NCBI RefSeq assembly: GCF_042096055.1
Contig: NZ_JBELMH010000003.1
Coordinates: forward strand, 1-64,000
Source: Citreimonas sp042096055
Lineage (GTDB): Bacteria > Pseudomonadota > Alphaproteobacteria > Rhodobacterales > Rhodobacteraceae
Reading direction: 5' to 3'
DNA length: 64,000 nucleotides
The first letter of the stretch is position 1; the number at the start of each line of letters is the position of its first letter. The position numbers and the translations under genes were made by a program. Of this stretch, positions 7,637-16,174 are shown one piece after another. The notes beneath the pieces are model-generated. The model made no database searches and was not told the DNA's origin. It saw nothing but the letters and a program-made list of their open reading frames with translations.

Positions 7637-8782
7637 TTACTCGACGGGCTCGAACGTGCCGTCGGCGGTGATGCGTGTCAGGAAGACCGATTCCATGCCC
7701 TGGTTGTCGCCGGGGCCGAAGGCCATCGACACGCCGCCCAGATCGAGCGAACCTAGCGTGGTCATCGTCTGTACGAAGTTTTCGCGCGTGACGTCCTTGC
7801 CGGCCTTCTCGAGCGCCATGATGGCCAGCCGCCCGGTCAGGTAGCCTTCGAGCGAGACGAAGCCGGGTTCGGCCGCGGGGTCCACCGCCTTCAGCGCGGC
7901 GTGGTAGGCGGCGACGGCCGGGATCGAGGTGTCCCACGGGAACGGCACGACCTGGCTGACGATCACGCCCTCGCCGTCGGCACCCAGCTCGCCGGCCAGC
8001 GCCTCGGAGCCCACGAACGAGATGTTGACGAAGGTCGGGTCGAACTTGAGCGAGCGCGACAGGCGGATGAACTCGGCCACCGGCTTGTAGGCGCCGACCA
8101 TGACGACGGCGTCGGGCTCGGCCTTGCGGATGCCGAGCAGCGCCTTCTTCACCGCGACGGTGTTGCGGGTGTAGGTGCCCTCTGCGGCCAGCGTCATGCC
8201 GCGCTTCTCGAGCGCCGCTTTAACGCCATCCAGACCCACGCGGCCAAAGCCGTCGTCCTGGTAGAGGATCGCGATCGTGTCCATGCCCTCGCGGTCGACG
8301 AGGTATTCGATCCACGCCTCGGTCTCGGCGAAGTAGTCGGCACGCACGTTCAGCACGTTCGACAGCTGCGGGTCACGCAGGAAGCCGGCGCCGGTGAACG
8401 GGCCGATGAAGGGCATGCCCGCCTCGGTCGCGGCCGGCTGGGTGGCGGCGCTGGTGGGGGTGCCCACGGCGCCGATCAGGCCCAGGTGACCGTCGCCGCC
8501 GATGACGGTCTTGACGTGCGCGACCGACCGGTCGGGCTCGTAGCCGTCGTCGAAGCTGTCCAGCACGATCTGGCGGCCATGCACGCCGCCGGCGGCGTTG
8601 GCCTCCTCGAACGCAGCGAGCAGGCCGAGGCGCATGCCCTGGCCCAGCGCGGCGGCCGGACCGTCGAGTGCGGCGACCTGCGCGAAATGGACCTGCGCGC
8701 TTTCGATGCCCTGAACGGCGCCGGCGAGATGCGGCAGGGCGGCGAGCACCGCCGCGGCCGCGATGGATTTCCTGAATGGCAT
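7637..8782 (-). CDS. Branched-chain amino acid-type ABC substrate-binding protein (LivK family)
   Basis: 381 residues. A signal peptide of about 21 residues (KSIAAAAVLAALPHLAGA) precedes a type I periplasmic binding-protein fold with the family's features: NAAGGVHGRQI near residue 60, IGAVGTPTSAAT near 110, and the YQDDGFGR motif. The start at MPFRKS was chosen because GGAAGGG lies 6 nt upstream; an 18-residue upstream extension is possible but lacks signal-peptide character. No permease or ATPase genes follow. The next gene is a chemoreceptor, so it is either an orphan importer subunit or a chemotaxis binding protein. Ligand unknown. Confidence 0.9.
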   Translation of the reverse strand: MPFRKSIAAAAVLAALPHLAGAVQGIESAQVHFAQVAALDGPAAALGQGMRLGLLAAFEEANAAGGVHGRQIVLDSFDDGYEPDRSVAHVKTVIGGDGHLGLIGAVGTPTSAATQPAATEAGMPFIGPFTGAGFLRDPQLSNVLNVRADYFAETEAWIEYLVDREGMDTIAILYQDDGFGRVGLDGVKAALEKRGMTLAAEGTYTRNTVAVKKALLGIRKAEPDAVVMVGAYKPVAEFIRLSRSLKFDPTFVNISFVGSEALAGELGADGEGVIVSQVVPFPWDTSIPAVAAYHAALKAVDPAAEPGFVSLEGYLTGRLAIMALEKAGKDVTRENFVQTMTTLGSLDLGGVSMAFGPGDNQGMESVFLTRITADGTFEPVE

Positions 8783-8947
8783 GGGGGACCCTTCCCTAGT
8801 TGTGCGAAGGCGATCGTCAAGCTTCGGGTTTAACAAAACGCGAGTGCGGCCCCGCGTCGGCCCGCCGATCTGCTTAAAATGCGCGACGATCGCCGCGTGC
8901 GGCGTTGTGCGGCAGGCGTGCGACCCTACCCGGCGCGGCGCCGCCGG

Positions 8948-8976
8948 CTGTCACCAATCCTTCGCAAATCCGACAC
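8948..8976 (+). promoter_or_regulatory. Candidate Pho box upstream of phnC
   Basis: Three 7-mers at 11-bp spacing, CTGTCAC, CCTTCGC and CCGACAC, are separated by A/T-rich 4-mers (CAAT, AAAT). This resembles the PhoB direct-repeat site CTGTCAT-N4-CTGTCAT. The first unit matches well and the others partly. Phosphate-starvation control of phosphonate uptake is the usual arrangement, but the assignment is tentative. Confidence 0.4.
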
Positions 8977-9051
8977 GAAACCGAATCCGGACCATCAAGA
9001 AACTGACGTGTGGCGCCCGTAGACCGCCCCCAAGCCAAGGGGGTGGCAGGA

Positions 9052-9873
9052 ATGCTTCAGATAACCGACCTGACGAGGCGCTTCGGCGACAAGCGCGCCG
9101 TCGACAAGGTCTCGTTCCACATCGAGCGGCCGGCGATGGTCGGCATCATCGGACGTTCGGGCGCGGGCAAGTCGACGCTGCTGCGCATGCTGAACCGGCT
9201 GACCGACGCCAGCGAAGGCCGGATCGTCTTCGACGGACAGGACGTGACCGATCTGCGCGGCCGCGAGAAACGTGCCTGGCAGTCGCGCTGCGCGATGATC
9301 TTCCAGCAGTTCAACCTGGTCCCGCGCATGGACGTGGTGTCGAACGTGCTGCACGGCACGTTGAACCGCCGCTCGACCCTGGCGACGATGTTCAACCTCT
9401 ACCCCCAATCCGACATCCACCTCGCGATCGAGATCCTCGACCGGCTGGGCATCGCCGAACAGGCGCCCAAGCGCGCCGAGGCGCTGTCGGGCGGCCAGCA
9501 GCAGCGCGTCGCCATCGCGCGCGCCCTGATGCAGGACCCGGCGGTGATCCTGGCGGACGAGCCGATCGCCAGCCTCGACCCGATGAACGCGCGCATCGTC
9601 ATGGACGCCCTGCGCCGCATCCACGAGGAAGACGGCCGCATGGTGGTGTGCAACCTGCACACGCTCGACACCGCGCGCAGCTACTGCGACCGCATCATAG
9701 GCATGCGCGACGGACGCGTGGTCTTCGACGGCACGCCCGAGCAGCTGACCACCGGTGTCGCACGCGACATCTACGGCGCCGGCGCGGACTTCTCCGAGGC
9801 CGCCACCTCGACCGACATCCAGACACTGGACAGACCGCAGCGCGAACGGGGCAAGGCCCGCGCGCTGGTCTGA
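9052..9873 (+). CDS. phnC: Phosphonate ABC transporter ATP-binding protein PhnC
   Basis: 273 residues. Walker A is GRSGAGKST, the signature is LSGGQQQRVAIARAL, and Walker B is VILADEPIASLDP. It energises phosphonate import with PhnD and two PhnE permeases encoded downstream. The ATG at 9052 was preferred over an upstream GTG (9010) because homologues begin at the LQITDLTRRFG block and AGGA lies just ahead. A small hairpin (CCCCC-AAGCCAA-GGGGG, 9027-9043) lies directly before the ribosome site. First gene of phnCDEE. Confidence 0.95.
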   Translation: MLQITDLTRRFGDKRAVDKVSFHIERPAMVGIIGRSGAGKSTLLRMLNRLTDASEGRIVFDGQDVTDLRGREKRAWQSRCAMIFQQFNLVPRMDVVSNVLHGTLNRRSTLATMFNLYPQSDIHLAIEILDRLGIAEQAPKRAEALSGGQQQRVAIARALMQDPAVILADEPIASLDPMNARIVMDALRRIHEEDGRMVVCNLHTLDTARSYCDRIIGMRDGRVVFDGTPEQLTTGVARDIYGAGADFSEAATSTDIQTLDRPQRERGKARALV

Positions 9874-9969
9874 ACCAGTCGAAACCCCGCGACGCGCGGG
9901 CCCGTCCCGCCCTCGTCGCGGGACCTACCCGGGTGCCCGCGCCGCGGGACCCTCAAACGGAGAGACGTG

Positions 9970-10878
9970 ATGAAAAAGACCCTCGCATTCGCCCTTGCGA
10001 CCACCGCGCTGGCCAGCATGGCGCAGGCCCAGGAAATCGACGAGTTCCGCATCGGCATCCTCGGCGGCGAGAACGCCCAGGACCGCCTGAACAGCTATGC
10101 CTGCCTGCAGGAATACACCGAAGAGGCGCTGGGCGTGCCGGTCAAGCTGTTCGCGCCCGCCGACTACAACGGCGTTATTCAGGGCCTGCTGGGCGGCACC
10201 ATCGACATGGCCTGGCTGGGCGCCTCGGCCTATGCCGCCACGTACCTGCAGGACCCCGAAGTGGTCGAGCCGGTGCTGGTCAAGGTCAACCTCGACGGCT
10301 CGATCGGCTACCACTCGATCGGCTTCGCCCGCAAGGACAGCGGCGTCGCGTCGCTGGAAGGCATGGAAGGCAAGGTCTTCGGCTTCGGCGACCCGAACTC
10401 GACCTCAGGCTACCTCATCCCGTCGATCGAGATCCCCCAGCAGGGCGAGAAGATCACCATGGAGCCGGGCGAGTACTTCGGCGACGTCGTCTTCACCGGC
10501 GGTCACGAGCAGACCATCGTCGCGGTGTTCAACGGCGACATCGACGGCGGCGTGACCTGGGCCGACGGCCAGGGCAACTGGGAAGACGGCTACAACTCGG
10601 GCGCGCTGCGCAAGGCGGTCGATGCCGGCCTCGTCGACATGAACGAGCTGGTCGAGATCTGGAAGTCCAAGGTCATCCCCGAGGGCCCGGTCGTGCTGCG
10701 CACCGCCCTGCCCGAGGACGTCCGGACCACCATGACCGAGCTGGTCGACGGCCTGCACGAGCGTGACGCCGACTGCGCCTACAATGTCGCCGCCGGCGAC
10801 ACGCTGGGCTTCCAGCCGGTCGACCACGACACCTACCAGTCGATCATCGAGGCGCGCCGCGCCGTGATCGGCGAATAA
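9970..10878 (+). CDS. phnD: Phosphonate ABC transporter substrate-binding protein PhnD
   Basis: 302 residues. The signal peptide ends at ASMAQA (about residue 20). The mature part has the PhnD/phosphate-phosphonate binding fold with the characteristic IGILGGENAQDRL, GLLGGTIDMAWLGASAYA and FGFGDPNSTSGYLIP blocks. The serine/threonine cluster in the last block is the known phosphonate-binding loop of the family. The periplasmic protein delivers ligand to PhnE. A 96-nt spacer with a small hairpin (9904-9924) separates it from phnC, and a strong hairpin follows it. Confidence 0.96.
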   Translation: MKKTLAFALATTALASMAQAQEIDEFRIGILGGENAQDRLNSYACLQEYTEEALGVPVKLFAPADYNGVIQGLLGGTIDMAWLGASAYAATYLQDPEVVEPVLVKVNLDGSIGYHSIGFARKDSGVASLEGMEGKVFGFGDPNSTSGYLIPSIEIPQQGEKITMEPGEYFGDVVFTGGHEQTIVAVFNGDIDGGVTWADGQGNWEDGYNSGALRKAVDAGLVDMNELVEIWKSKVIPEGPVVLRTALPEDVRTTMTELVDGLHERDADCAYNVAAGDTLGFQPVDHDTYQSIIEARRAVIGE

Positions 10879-10893
10879 GCGACCCTGCCCCGA

Positions 10894-10930
10894 ACCGGCG
10901 GACCTTCGCGGTCCGCCGGTCTTCTCTTTT
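10894..10930 (+). terminator. Intrinsic terminator-like hairpin after phnD
   Basis: An 11-bp perfect stem (ACCGGCGGACC / GGTCCGCCGGT) with a 5-nt TTCGC loop is followed by CTTCTCTTTT. It lies between phnD and the permease genes, so partial termination would give more binding protein than permease. Confidence 0.75.
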
Positions 10931-10943
10931 CCGAAGGCTTCTC

Positions 10944-11810
10944 ATGACCGACGCCACCCATCCCGGCGCGCCCAGCGTCCAGACGATCCAGTCCGGCTAC
11001 ATGGAGCAGGTGCGCCGCCGCAGGCTCTATGGCGGGCTGACGCTGCTGATCTTCGTGCTGCTGATGGCCTCGGGCTTCATGGTCGCGGACGAGCGCAACG
11101 CGGGCGGGTTCTGGGAAGGGCTGCACCAGGTCGGCGACTATCCCGCCGACGTGCTGTCCGAGGCGTGGGAAAAGCGCGCGCAACTGCCCTCGCTGATGGT
11201 GCGCTTCTTTCCCGCGCTGATCGAGACGGTCAACATCGCCGCCGTGTCCACCCTCATCGGCGCCGCGCTCGGCATCCTGCTGTCGCTGCTGGCCACGCGC
11301 GGCCTCGCGCCCGCGCCGCGGCTGATCCCGGTGTTCCGCCGGCTGATGGACGTGATGCGCGCCATCCCCGAGATCGTCATCGCGCTGGTGCTGATCTTCG
11401 TGCTGGGCGGCGGCCCGGTGCCGGCGATGATCGCCATCGCCATCCACACCGCCGGCGCGCTGGGCAAGCTCTTCTCCGAGGTCGCCGAGAACGCCAGCCT
11501 CGGTTCCGTGCAGGGCCTGGCGTCGACCGGGGCGAACTGGTGGCAGCAGATGCTGCTGGGCGTCATGCCCCAGGTGGCGCCGAACTACCTGTCCTACGGG
11601 CTGCTGCGGTTCGAGATCAACATCCGCGCCTCGGCCATCCTGGGCTTCGTCGGCGCGGGGGGCCTCGGCTACGAGCTGCGCAACTCGATGGCCTGGGGGC
11701 CGGGCCGCTTTGACGAGGCGGCGGCGATCTTCATCCTGCTCTTCGGCACGATCGTGCTCTTCGACCAGATCTCCTCGCGCTACCGCAACCGCCTGACACA
11801 CGGGGCCTGA
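10944..11810 (+). CDS. phnE: Phosphonate ABC transporter permease PhnE (first copy)
   Basis: 288 residues. A cytosolic N-terminus of about 28 residues and one membrane helix (LTLLIFVLLMASGFMVA) are followed by the binding-protein-dependent permease core. The coupling-loop region reads VAENASLGSVQGLASTGANW, the usual EAA-type segment of PhnE. It forms the membrane pore together with the second PhnE encoded 4 nt downstream, energised by PhnC. The length is normal for PhnE. Confidence 0.95.
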   Translation: MTDATHPGAPSVQTIQSGYMEQVRRRRLYGGLTLLIFVLLMASGFMVADERNAGGFWEGLHQVGDYPADVLSEAWEKRAQLPSLMVRFFPALIETVNIAAVSTLIGAALGILLSLLATRGLAPAPRLIPVFRRLMDVMRAIPEIVIALVLIFVLGGGPVPAMIAIAIHTAGALGKLFSEVAENASLGSVQGLASTGANWWQQMLLGVMPQVAPNYLSYGLLRFEINIRASAILGFVGAGGLGYELRNSMAWGPGRFDEAAAIFILLFGTIVLFDQISSRYRNRLTHGA

Positions 11811-11814
11811 CGCC

Positions 11815-13137
11815 ATGACCGACGCGACGCTCGACCTTGCCAAGACCGGCGCCGACCGGCTGCTGGCCCGCAAGCGCCTGACCGCCTTCGCCGTGCCGGC
11901 GGTGATCCTGGCGTACCTCACCTACGTCTTCTTCGCCTTCGACGTGCCGGGCCTCGCGCAGCGCGCACAGCTCGAGAACGCGGTCACGCTGGCCTCGGAC
12001 AGCTGGTCGCACAAGGTCCACGTCACGCGCGATCACGGCGACGGCGCGATCGAGTACGCCGTCGAGGGCGAGCGCAAGGGCGCCTATCCCGAAGGCACCC
12101 GCCCCGATTGGGTCCGCGTCGAGGGCGACGAGACGATCGTCGAGCTGTCCGAGGGCCACGTGGTGCGCCTGCTGCCCGGCAACCGGATGATCTACGACGT
12201 GCCCGGCTACGGCGTAATCGACGCGCGCCGCGAGGGCAACGCCATCGTCACCAACCTGTCCGAGCCCCTGCCCGACTGGATCAGCGCCAGCCGCACCCGC
12301 GTCGCCCTGGACACCGAGGGCGGCCGCGTGGCGATCACCCGTTCCAAGACCGAGATCTTCCGCTACTTCGGCGGGTGGGAGCTGTTCTGGTTCACCTTCG
12401 AAAGCCCCTATTACGGCGTGCCCGTCACGCAGATCCTGTTCGGCGACCGGCTCGACCCGGCGCGCGCCAACATCGTCGGCGCGGTGCAGGATTTCTGGTC
12501 GAACCCGATGTGGCGCCACGGCGATGTGGTCTGGGCCATCGGCGAGACGATCCTGATGGCCTTCCTCGGCACCTTCGGCGCGGCGATCATCGCGCTGCCG
12601 CTGGCTTTCGCGGCGGCCAAGGGCTTTGCCCCGCTGAAGACGGTGCGCTTCGGCGTGCGGCGCGTCTTCGACTTCGTGCGCGGCGTCGACGCGCTGATCT
12701 GGACGGTCGTTCTGGCCCGCGCCTTCGGCCCCGGCCCGATGACCGGCGCGCTGGCGATCCTGGTCACCGACACCGGCACCTTCGGCAAGATCTTCTCGGA
12801 GGCGCTGGAGAACGTCGACCAGAAGCAGATCGAGGGCGTCGCCTCGACCGGGGCGAAGCCGCTGCAGCGCCACCGCTTCGGCGTGATCCCGCAGGTGGTG
12901 CCGGTGCTGCTGAGCCAGATCCTCTACTTCCTCGAATCCAACACCCGCAGCGCCACGATCATCGGCGCGATCACCGGCGGCGGCATCGGCTTGATGCTGA
13001 CGCAGGCGATCCAGACCCAGAAGGACTGGGAAGAGGTCGCCTATTACATCGTCCTGATCGTGCTGATGGTGATGGTCATGGACTGGCTGTCGGGCAAGCT
13101 GCGCGGCCGCCTGATCGGCCGCCCCGAGGGACATTGA
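11815..13137 (+). CDS. phnE: Phosphonate ABC transporter permease PhnE (second copy, enlarged)
   Basis: 440 residues, about 150 more than the first copy. After one N-terminal helix (about 22-43) comes a hydrophilic segment of about 150 residues rich in short beta-like stretches (e.g. GDETIVELSEGHVVRLLPG). The canonical PhnE permease core follows, with an EAA-type loop (ALENVDQKQIEGVASTGAK). By topology the extra segment should lie outside the membrane, probably in the periplasm. It may be a docking or gating domain; its function is unknown. Last gene of phnCDEE, convergent with phnF. Confidence 0.93.
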   Translation: MTDATLDLAKTGADRLLARKRLTAFAVPAVILAYLTYVFFAFDVPGLAQRAQLENAVTLASDSWSHKVHVTRDHGDGAIEYAVEGERKGAYPEGTRPDWVRVEGDETIVELSEGHVVRLLPGNRMIYDVPGYGVIDARREGNAIVTNLSEPLPDWISASRTRVALDTEGGRVAITRSKTEIFRYFGGWELFWFTFESPYYGVPVTQILFGDRLDPARANIVGAVQDFWSNPMWRHGDVVWAIGETILMAFLGTFGAAIIALPLAFAAAKGFAPLKTVRFGVRRVFDFVRGVDALIWTVVLARAFGPGPMTGALAILVTDTGTFGKIFSEALENVDQKQIEGVASTGAKPLQRHRFGVIPQVVPVLLSQILYFLESNTRSATIIGAITGGGIGLMLTQAIQTQKDWEEVAYYIVLIVLMVMVMDWLSGKLRGRLIGRPEGH

Positions 13138-13194
13138 TGCCGCGCTGATCCAGTTTCACGTCCTGTCCGCGAAGGCCCTTTTCGGCCGGACCTT

Positions 13195-13923
13195 TCAGCC
13201 GTCGCCCAGCGTCAGCGTCACCCGGTCGCCCGCGAACCACGTCCGCCCGTAGGCCACCGGCACGCCGTCCGCGTCCACGTCGAGGCCCGTCGAGCGCAGC
13301 AGCGGCGCGCCCTCGCGCGACTGCAGGTGCAACGCCTGCACCGCACTGGCCGACACCGCCGTCACGCGGGTCGAGGCGCGGCTGTAATCGACGATGCCGC
13401 ACCGCGCCAGCGCGTCGGACACGCCCTCGGTTTCGGCCAGCGCCTCGGCGATGCCCGGCAGGCGGTCGACGGGAAAGACCGTCTCGGCCACGGCGACGGG
13501 TTGCCCGTCGGCCAGCGACAGCCCGTGCATGGCACAGATGAGCGCGCCCGGCTCGATCGCCAGCGCCGACGCCTCGCCCTCCGTGGCGGCCCGCGTCTCG
13601 ATCTGCAGGACGCGCTTTTCCGGCCGCTGGCCCGCGCGCAACAGGTTCTCGCGAAAGCGCACGCGGCGACCGATGGGATAATCCGTCGGCCGGGCCGCCA
13701 CGAACGCGCCTGACCCGCGCCGAGTCCGCACCAGCCCGTCCGAGACCAGCGCAGACAGCGCATGGCGCACGGTGTGCCGGTTCACACCGAAGCGCTCGGC
13801 CAGTTGCGCCTCGGTCGCCAGCCGGTCGCCTGGCCCATAGCGGCCCTCGGCGATGTCGTCGCGCAAGGTCGCCGCGATCGCCTGCCAAAGCGGGGTCTTC
13901 GAGGCCTCGGTCGATGCTGTCAT
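13195..13923 (-). CDS. phnF: GntR/HutC-family regulator PhnF
   Basis: 242 residues. A GntR winged helix-turn-helix occupies residues 1-75 (LAERFGVNRHTVRHALSALV), followed by a UTRA ligand-binding domain from about 85 onward. It is divergent from phnG and convergent with phnE. By analogy with PhnF proteins it should repress phn genes until a phosphonate or phosphorylated ligand binds. The stretch upstream of phnG contains repeated GTATA half-sites and a Pho-box-like sequence. Confidence 0.92.
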   Translation of the reverse strand: MTASTEASKTPLWQAIAATLRDDIAEGRYGPGDRLATEAQLAERFGVNRHTVRHALSALVSDGLVRTRRGSGAFVAARPTDYPIGRRVRFRENLLRAGQRPEKRVLQIETRAATEGEASALAIEPGALICAMHGLSLADGQPVAVAETVFPVDRLPGIAEALAETEGVSDALARCGIVDYSRASTRVTAVSASAVQALHLQSREGAPLLRSTGLDVDADGVPVAYGRTWFAGDRVTLTLGDG

Positions 13924-13929
13924 CGGTCG

Positions 13930-13951
13930 TCGTCACCCAAATTTCACAAAA
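13930..13951. promoter_or_regulatory. Candidate Pho box between phnF and phnG
   Basis: TCGTCAC-CCAA-ATTTCAC-AAAA forms two 7-mers with 11-bp spacing and A-rich spacers, a loose match to the PhoB direct repeat. It lies 7 nt ahead of the phnF start and about 70 nt ahead of phnG. Tentative. Confidence 0.35.
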
Positions 13952-13988
13952 CGGCGCTGGCGCGCGGGCCGCCCGCCTGCCATAATGT

Positions 13989-14001
13989 GTATAGTTGTAT
14001 A
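13989..14001. promoter_or_regulatory. Candidate PhnF operator / phnG promoter element
   Basis: GTATAGTTGTATA, an A/T-rich island in very G+C-rich DNA, is a GTATA direct repeat with a 3-nt spacer, 21 nt before the phnG start. TATA-containing sites bound by HutC-type GntR regulators are of this kind, but the site could equally be a -10 region. Confidence 0.35.
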
Positions 14002-14022
14002 GGATATGGCCAAGTTGTCGAG

Positions 14023-14508
14023 ATGAAAGATACCGCGGACAAGGATCACTCCGGGAACGACCCGGACAACGACCGCAAGGCGCGCATGGGGCTACTGGCA
14101 CGAGCGGCGGCGGGCCGCGTTCCGGCGCTGCTCGACGCGGCCCTTGGGCCCGATGGGCGCCCGGCCTTCGAGTGGCTGCGCGCGCCCGAGATCGGCAGCG
14201 TCATGGTGCGCGGCCGCGCCGGGGGCACCGGCGCGCCGTTCAACCTGGGCGAGATGACCGTGACCCGCTGCGCGCTGACGCTGGCGGGTGGCGCGATCGG
14301 GCACGCCTGCATCCAGGGCCGCCGCAAGGACGACGCGACCGCCGCCGCGCTGGTCGACGCGCTGATGCAGACCGACGCGGCGGGCACGCTGCGCGCCACC
14401 GTGCTGGACCCGCTGCGCGCCGAAGCCGCCGCCCGCCGCACCGGGCGCGCCGAAAAGGCCGCCGCCACGAAAGTCGATTTCTTCACGCTGGTCAGGGGAG
14501 AGGATTGA
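14023..14508 (+). CDS. phnG: C-P lyase subunit PhnG
   Basis: 161 residues. It is a subunit of the PhnGHIJ core complex that couples phosphonate to ribose-1-triphosphate and cleaves the C-P bond. Recognisable PhnG features are an RMGLLARA opening after a charged leader, the GSVMVRGRAGGTGAPFNLGE block and a C-terminal KVDFFTLVRGED. The ATG at 14023 was chosen because the A/T-rich regulatory region lies immediately upstream. The stop overlaps the phnH start (TGATG). Confidence 0.94.
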   Translation: MKDTADKDHSGNDPDNDRKARMGLLARAAAGRVPALLDAALGPDGRPAFEWLRAPEIGSVMVRGRAGGTGAPFNLGEMTVTRCALTLAGGAIGHACIQGRRKDDATAAALVDALMQTDAAGTLRATVLDPLRAEAAARRTGRAEKAAATKVDFFTLVRGED

Positions 14509-15086
14509 TGGACGCCGCAACGCTTCAGGGCGGGTTCGCCACGCCGCCGGTCGATGCCGCGCACGCCTTCCGCGCGGTGATGGAGGCGATGGCTCGCCCC
14601 GGCACGATCCACCCTGTCGCGGGGGCGAAACCGCCCGCGCCGCTGTCTGCCGCCGCCGGCGCCGTCCTGCTGACGCTGTGCGACGGCGACACGCCGGTCC
14701 ACTTGGCGGGCGCGGTCGATTGCGACGCGGTGCGCGCCTGGATCGCCTTCCACACCGGCGCGCCGCTGTCCGGCCCGGCCGAGTGCGCCTTCGCCGTGGG
14801 CGACTGGGCGTCGCTCCAGCCGCTCGACCGGTTCCCGCCGGGCACGCCCGAATACCCCGACCGCTCGGCCACGCTGATCGTCGAGCGCGGGACGCTCGAG
14901 GCCGAAGGCGCACGGCTCACCGGACCCGGCATCCGCGACGCCGCCGCGCTGTCGCTGCCCGAGACGACCGCCTTCCGCGCCAACGCGGCGCGCTTTCCGC
15001 TGGGATTGGACTTCGTGCTGACCTGCGGCGACCGGCTGGCCGCCCTGCCCCGAACCACCCGAGTGACCGAACCGGAGGCGACCTGA
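14508..15086 (+). CDS. phnH: C-P lyase subunit PhnH
   Basis: 192 residues. PhnH is the structural subunit of the C-P lyase core. The family opening GGFATPPVDAAHAFRAVMEA, followed by MARPGTIHPV, is clear, as is PPGTPEYPDRSATLIVE. It is translationally coupled to phnG upstream and phnI downstream through 1-nt TGATG overlaps, consistent with stoichiometric assembly. Confidence 0.95.
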   Translation: MDAATLQGGFATPPVDAAHAFRAVMEAMARPGTIHPVAGAKPPAPLSAAAGAVLLTLCDGDTPVHLAGAVDCDAVRAWIAFHTGAPLSGPAECAFAVGDWASLQPLDRFPPGTPEYPDRSATLIVERGTLEAEGARLTGPGIRDAAALSLPETTAFRANAARFPLGLDFVLTCGDRLAALPRTTRVTEPEAT

Positions 15087-16174
15087 TGTACGTGGCAGTG
15101 AAAGGCGGCGAACGCGCCATCGCCGCGGCGCATGACTGGCTGGCCGAGGAACGCCGCGGCGACGTGGCGGTCCCGGAACTGAGCATCGCGCAGATCCGCG
15201 AGCAGATGAGCCTGGCCGTGAACCGCGTCATGGCCGAGGGCTCGCTCTACGATCCCGACCTCGCGGCGCTGGCGATCAAGCAGGCGCGCGGAGACCTGAT
15301 CGAGGCAATCTTCCTGATCCGCGCCTACCGCACGACCCTGCCGCGCTTCGGCGCCAGCGCCCCGGTCGACACCGGCTCGATGGCCTGCGACAGGCGGATC
15401 AGCGCGACGTTCAAGGACCTGCCCGGCGGGCAGGTGCTGGGGCCGACCTTCGATTACACGCACCGCCTGCTCGACTTCAAACTGGCCGCCGAAGGCGAGG
15501 CCCCCGAGGCGCCCCGCCGCGACGCCGACACGGCGCCGGTGCCGCGCGTGTCCGATTTCCTCAACCGCGAGGGGCTGATCGAGACCGCCGAGGCGGACGA
15601 CACGCCACCGCCCGACCTGACGCGCGAGCCGCTGGAACTGCCCGCCGACCGAGCGCTGCGGCTGCAGGCGCTGTCGCGCGCCGACGAGGGCTTCACCCTG
15701 GGCCTCGCCTACTCGACCCAGCGCGGCTACGCCCGCAACCACGCCTTCGTGGGCGAGCTGCGCATCGGCACCGTGCCGGTCGAGATGGAGATCCCCGAGC
15801 TGGGCTTCGCCGTCGAGATCGGCGAGATCACCCTGACCGAGTGCGAGACCGTGAACCAGTTCACCGGCTCGAAGACCGAACCGCCGCAATTCACCCGCGG
15901 CTACGGCCTCGTCTTCGGACAGACCGAGCGCAAGGCAATCAGCATGGCGCTGGTCGACCGCGCGCTGCGCTGGGAGGAGCTGGGCGAGGATTACGTGGGC
16001 GCGCCCGCGCAGGACGCCGAGTTCGTGCTCTACCACGCCGACAACATCCAGGCGACCGGGTTCCTCGAGCACATCAAGCTGCCGCATTACGTCGACTTCC
16101 AGTCCGAACTGGAGCTGGTGCGCAAGCTGCGGCGCAACGTGGAATCCAGCCAGCAGCAGGAGGCCGCGGAATGA
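15086..16174 (+). CDS. phnI: C-P lyase subunit PhnI (nucleosidase/ribosyl transferase)
   Basis: 362 residues, normal length. PhnI, with PhnG, H and L, attaches the phosphonate to the ribose 5-triphosphate moiety of a purine nucleotide, displacing the base. Typical blocks are MYVAVKGGERAI at the N-terminus, SVAQ/IAQIREQMSLAVNRVM-like helix, and the C-terminal FVLYHADNIQATGFLEHIKLP. It overlaps phnJ by ATGA. Confidence 0.96.
   Translation: MYVAVKGGERAIAAAHDWLAEERRGDVAVPELSIAQIREQMSLAVNRVMAEGSLYDPDLAALAIKQARGDLIEAIFLIRAYRTTLPRFGASAPVDTGSMACDRRISATFKDLPGGQVLGPTFDYTHRLLDFKLAAEGEAPEAPRRDADTAPVPRVSDFLNREGLIETAEADDTPPPDLTREPLELPADRALRLQALSRADEGFTLGLAYSTQRGYARNHAFVGELRIGTVPVEMEIPELGFAVEIGEITLTECETVNQFTGSKTEPPQFTRGYGLVFGQTERKAISMALVDRALRWEELGEDYVGAPAQDAEFVLYHADNIQATGFLEHIKLPHYVDFQSELELVRKLRRNVESSQQQEAAE

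Noticed and set aside
5046..7844. A 932-codon open frame opposite the chemoreceptor gene
   Set aside because: It is Arg/Gly/His-rich, has no family motifs and lies wholly antisense to a protein with clear HAMP and signalling domains. Long antisense frames are expected at about 70% G+C.
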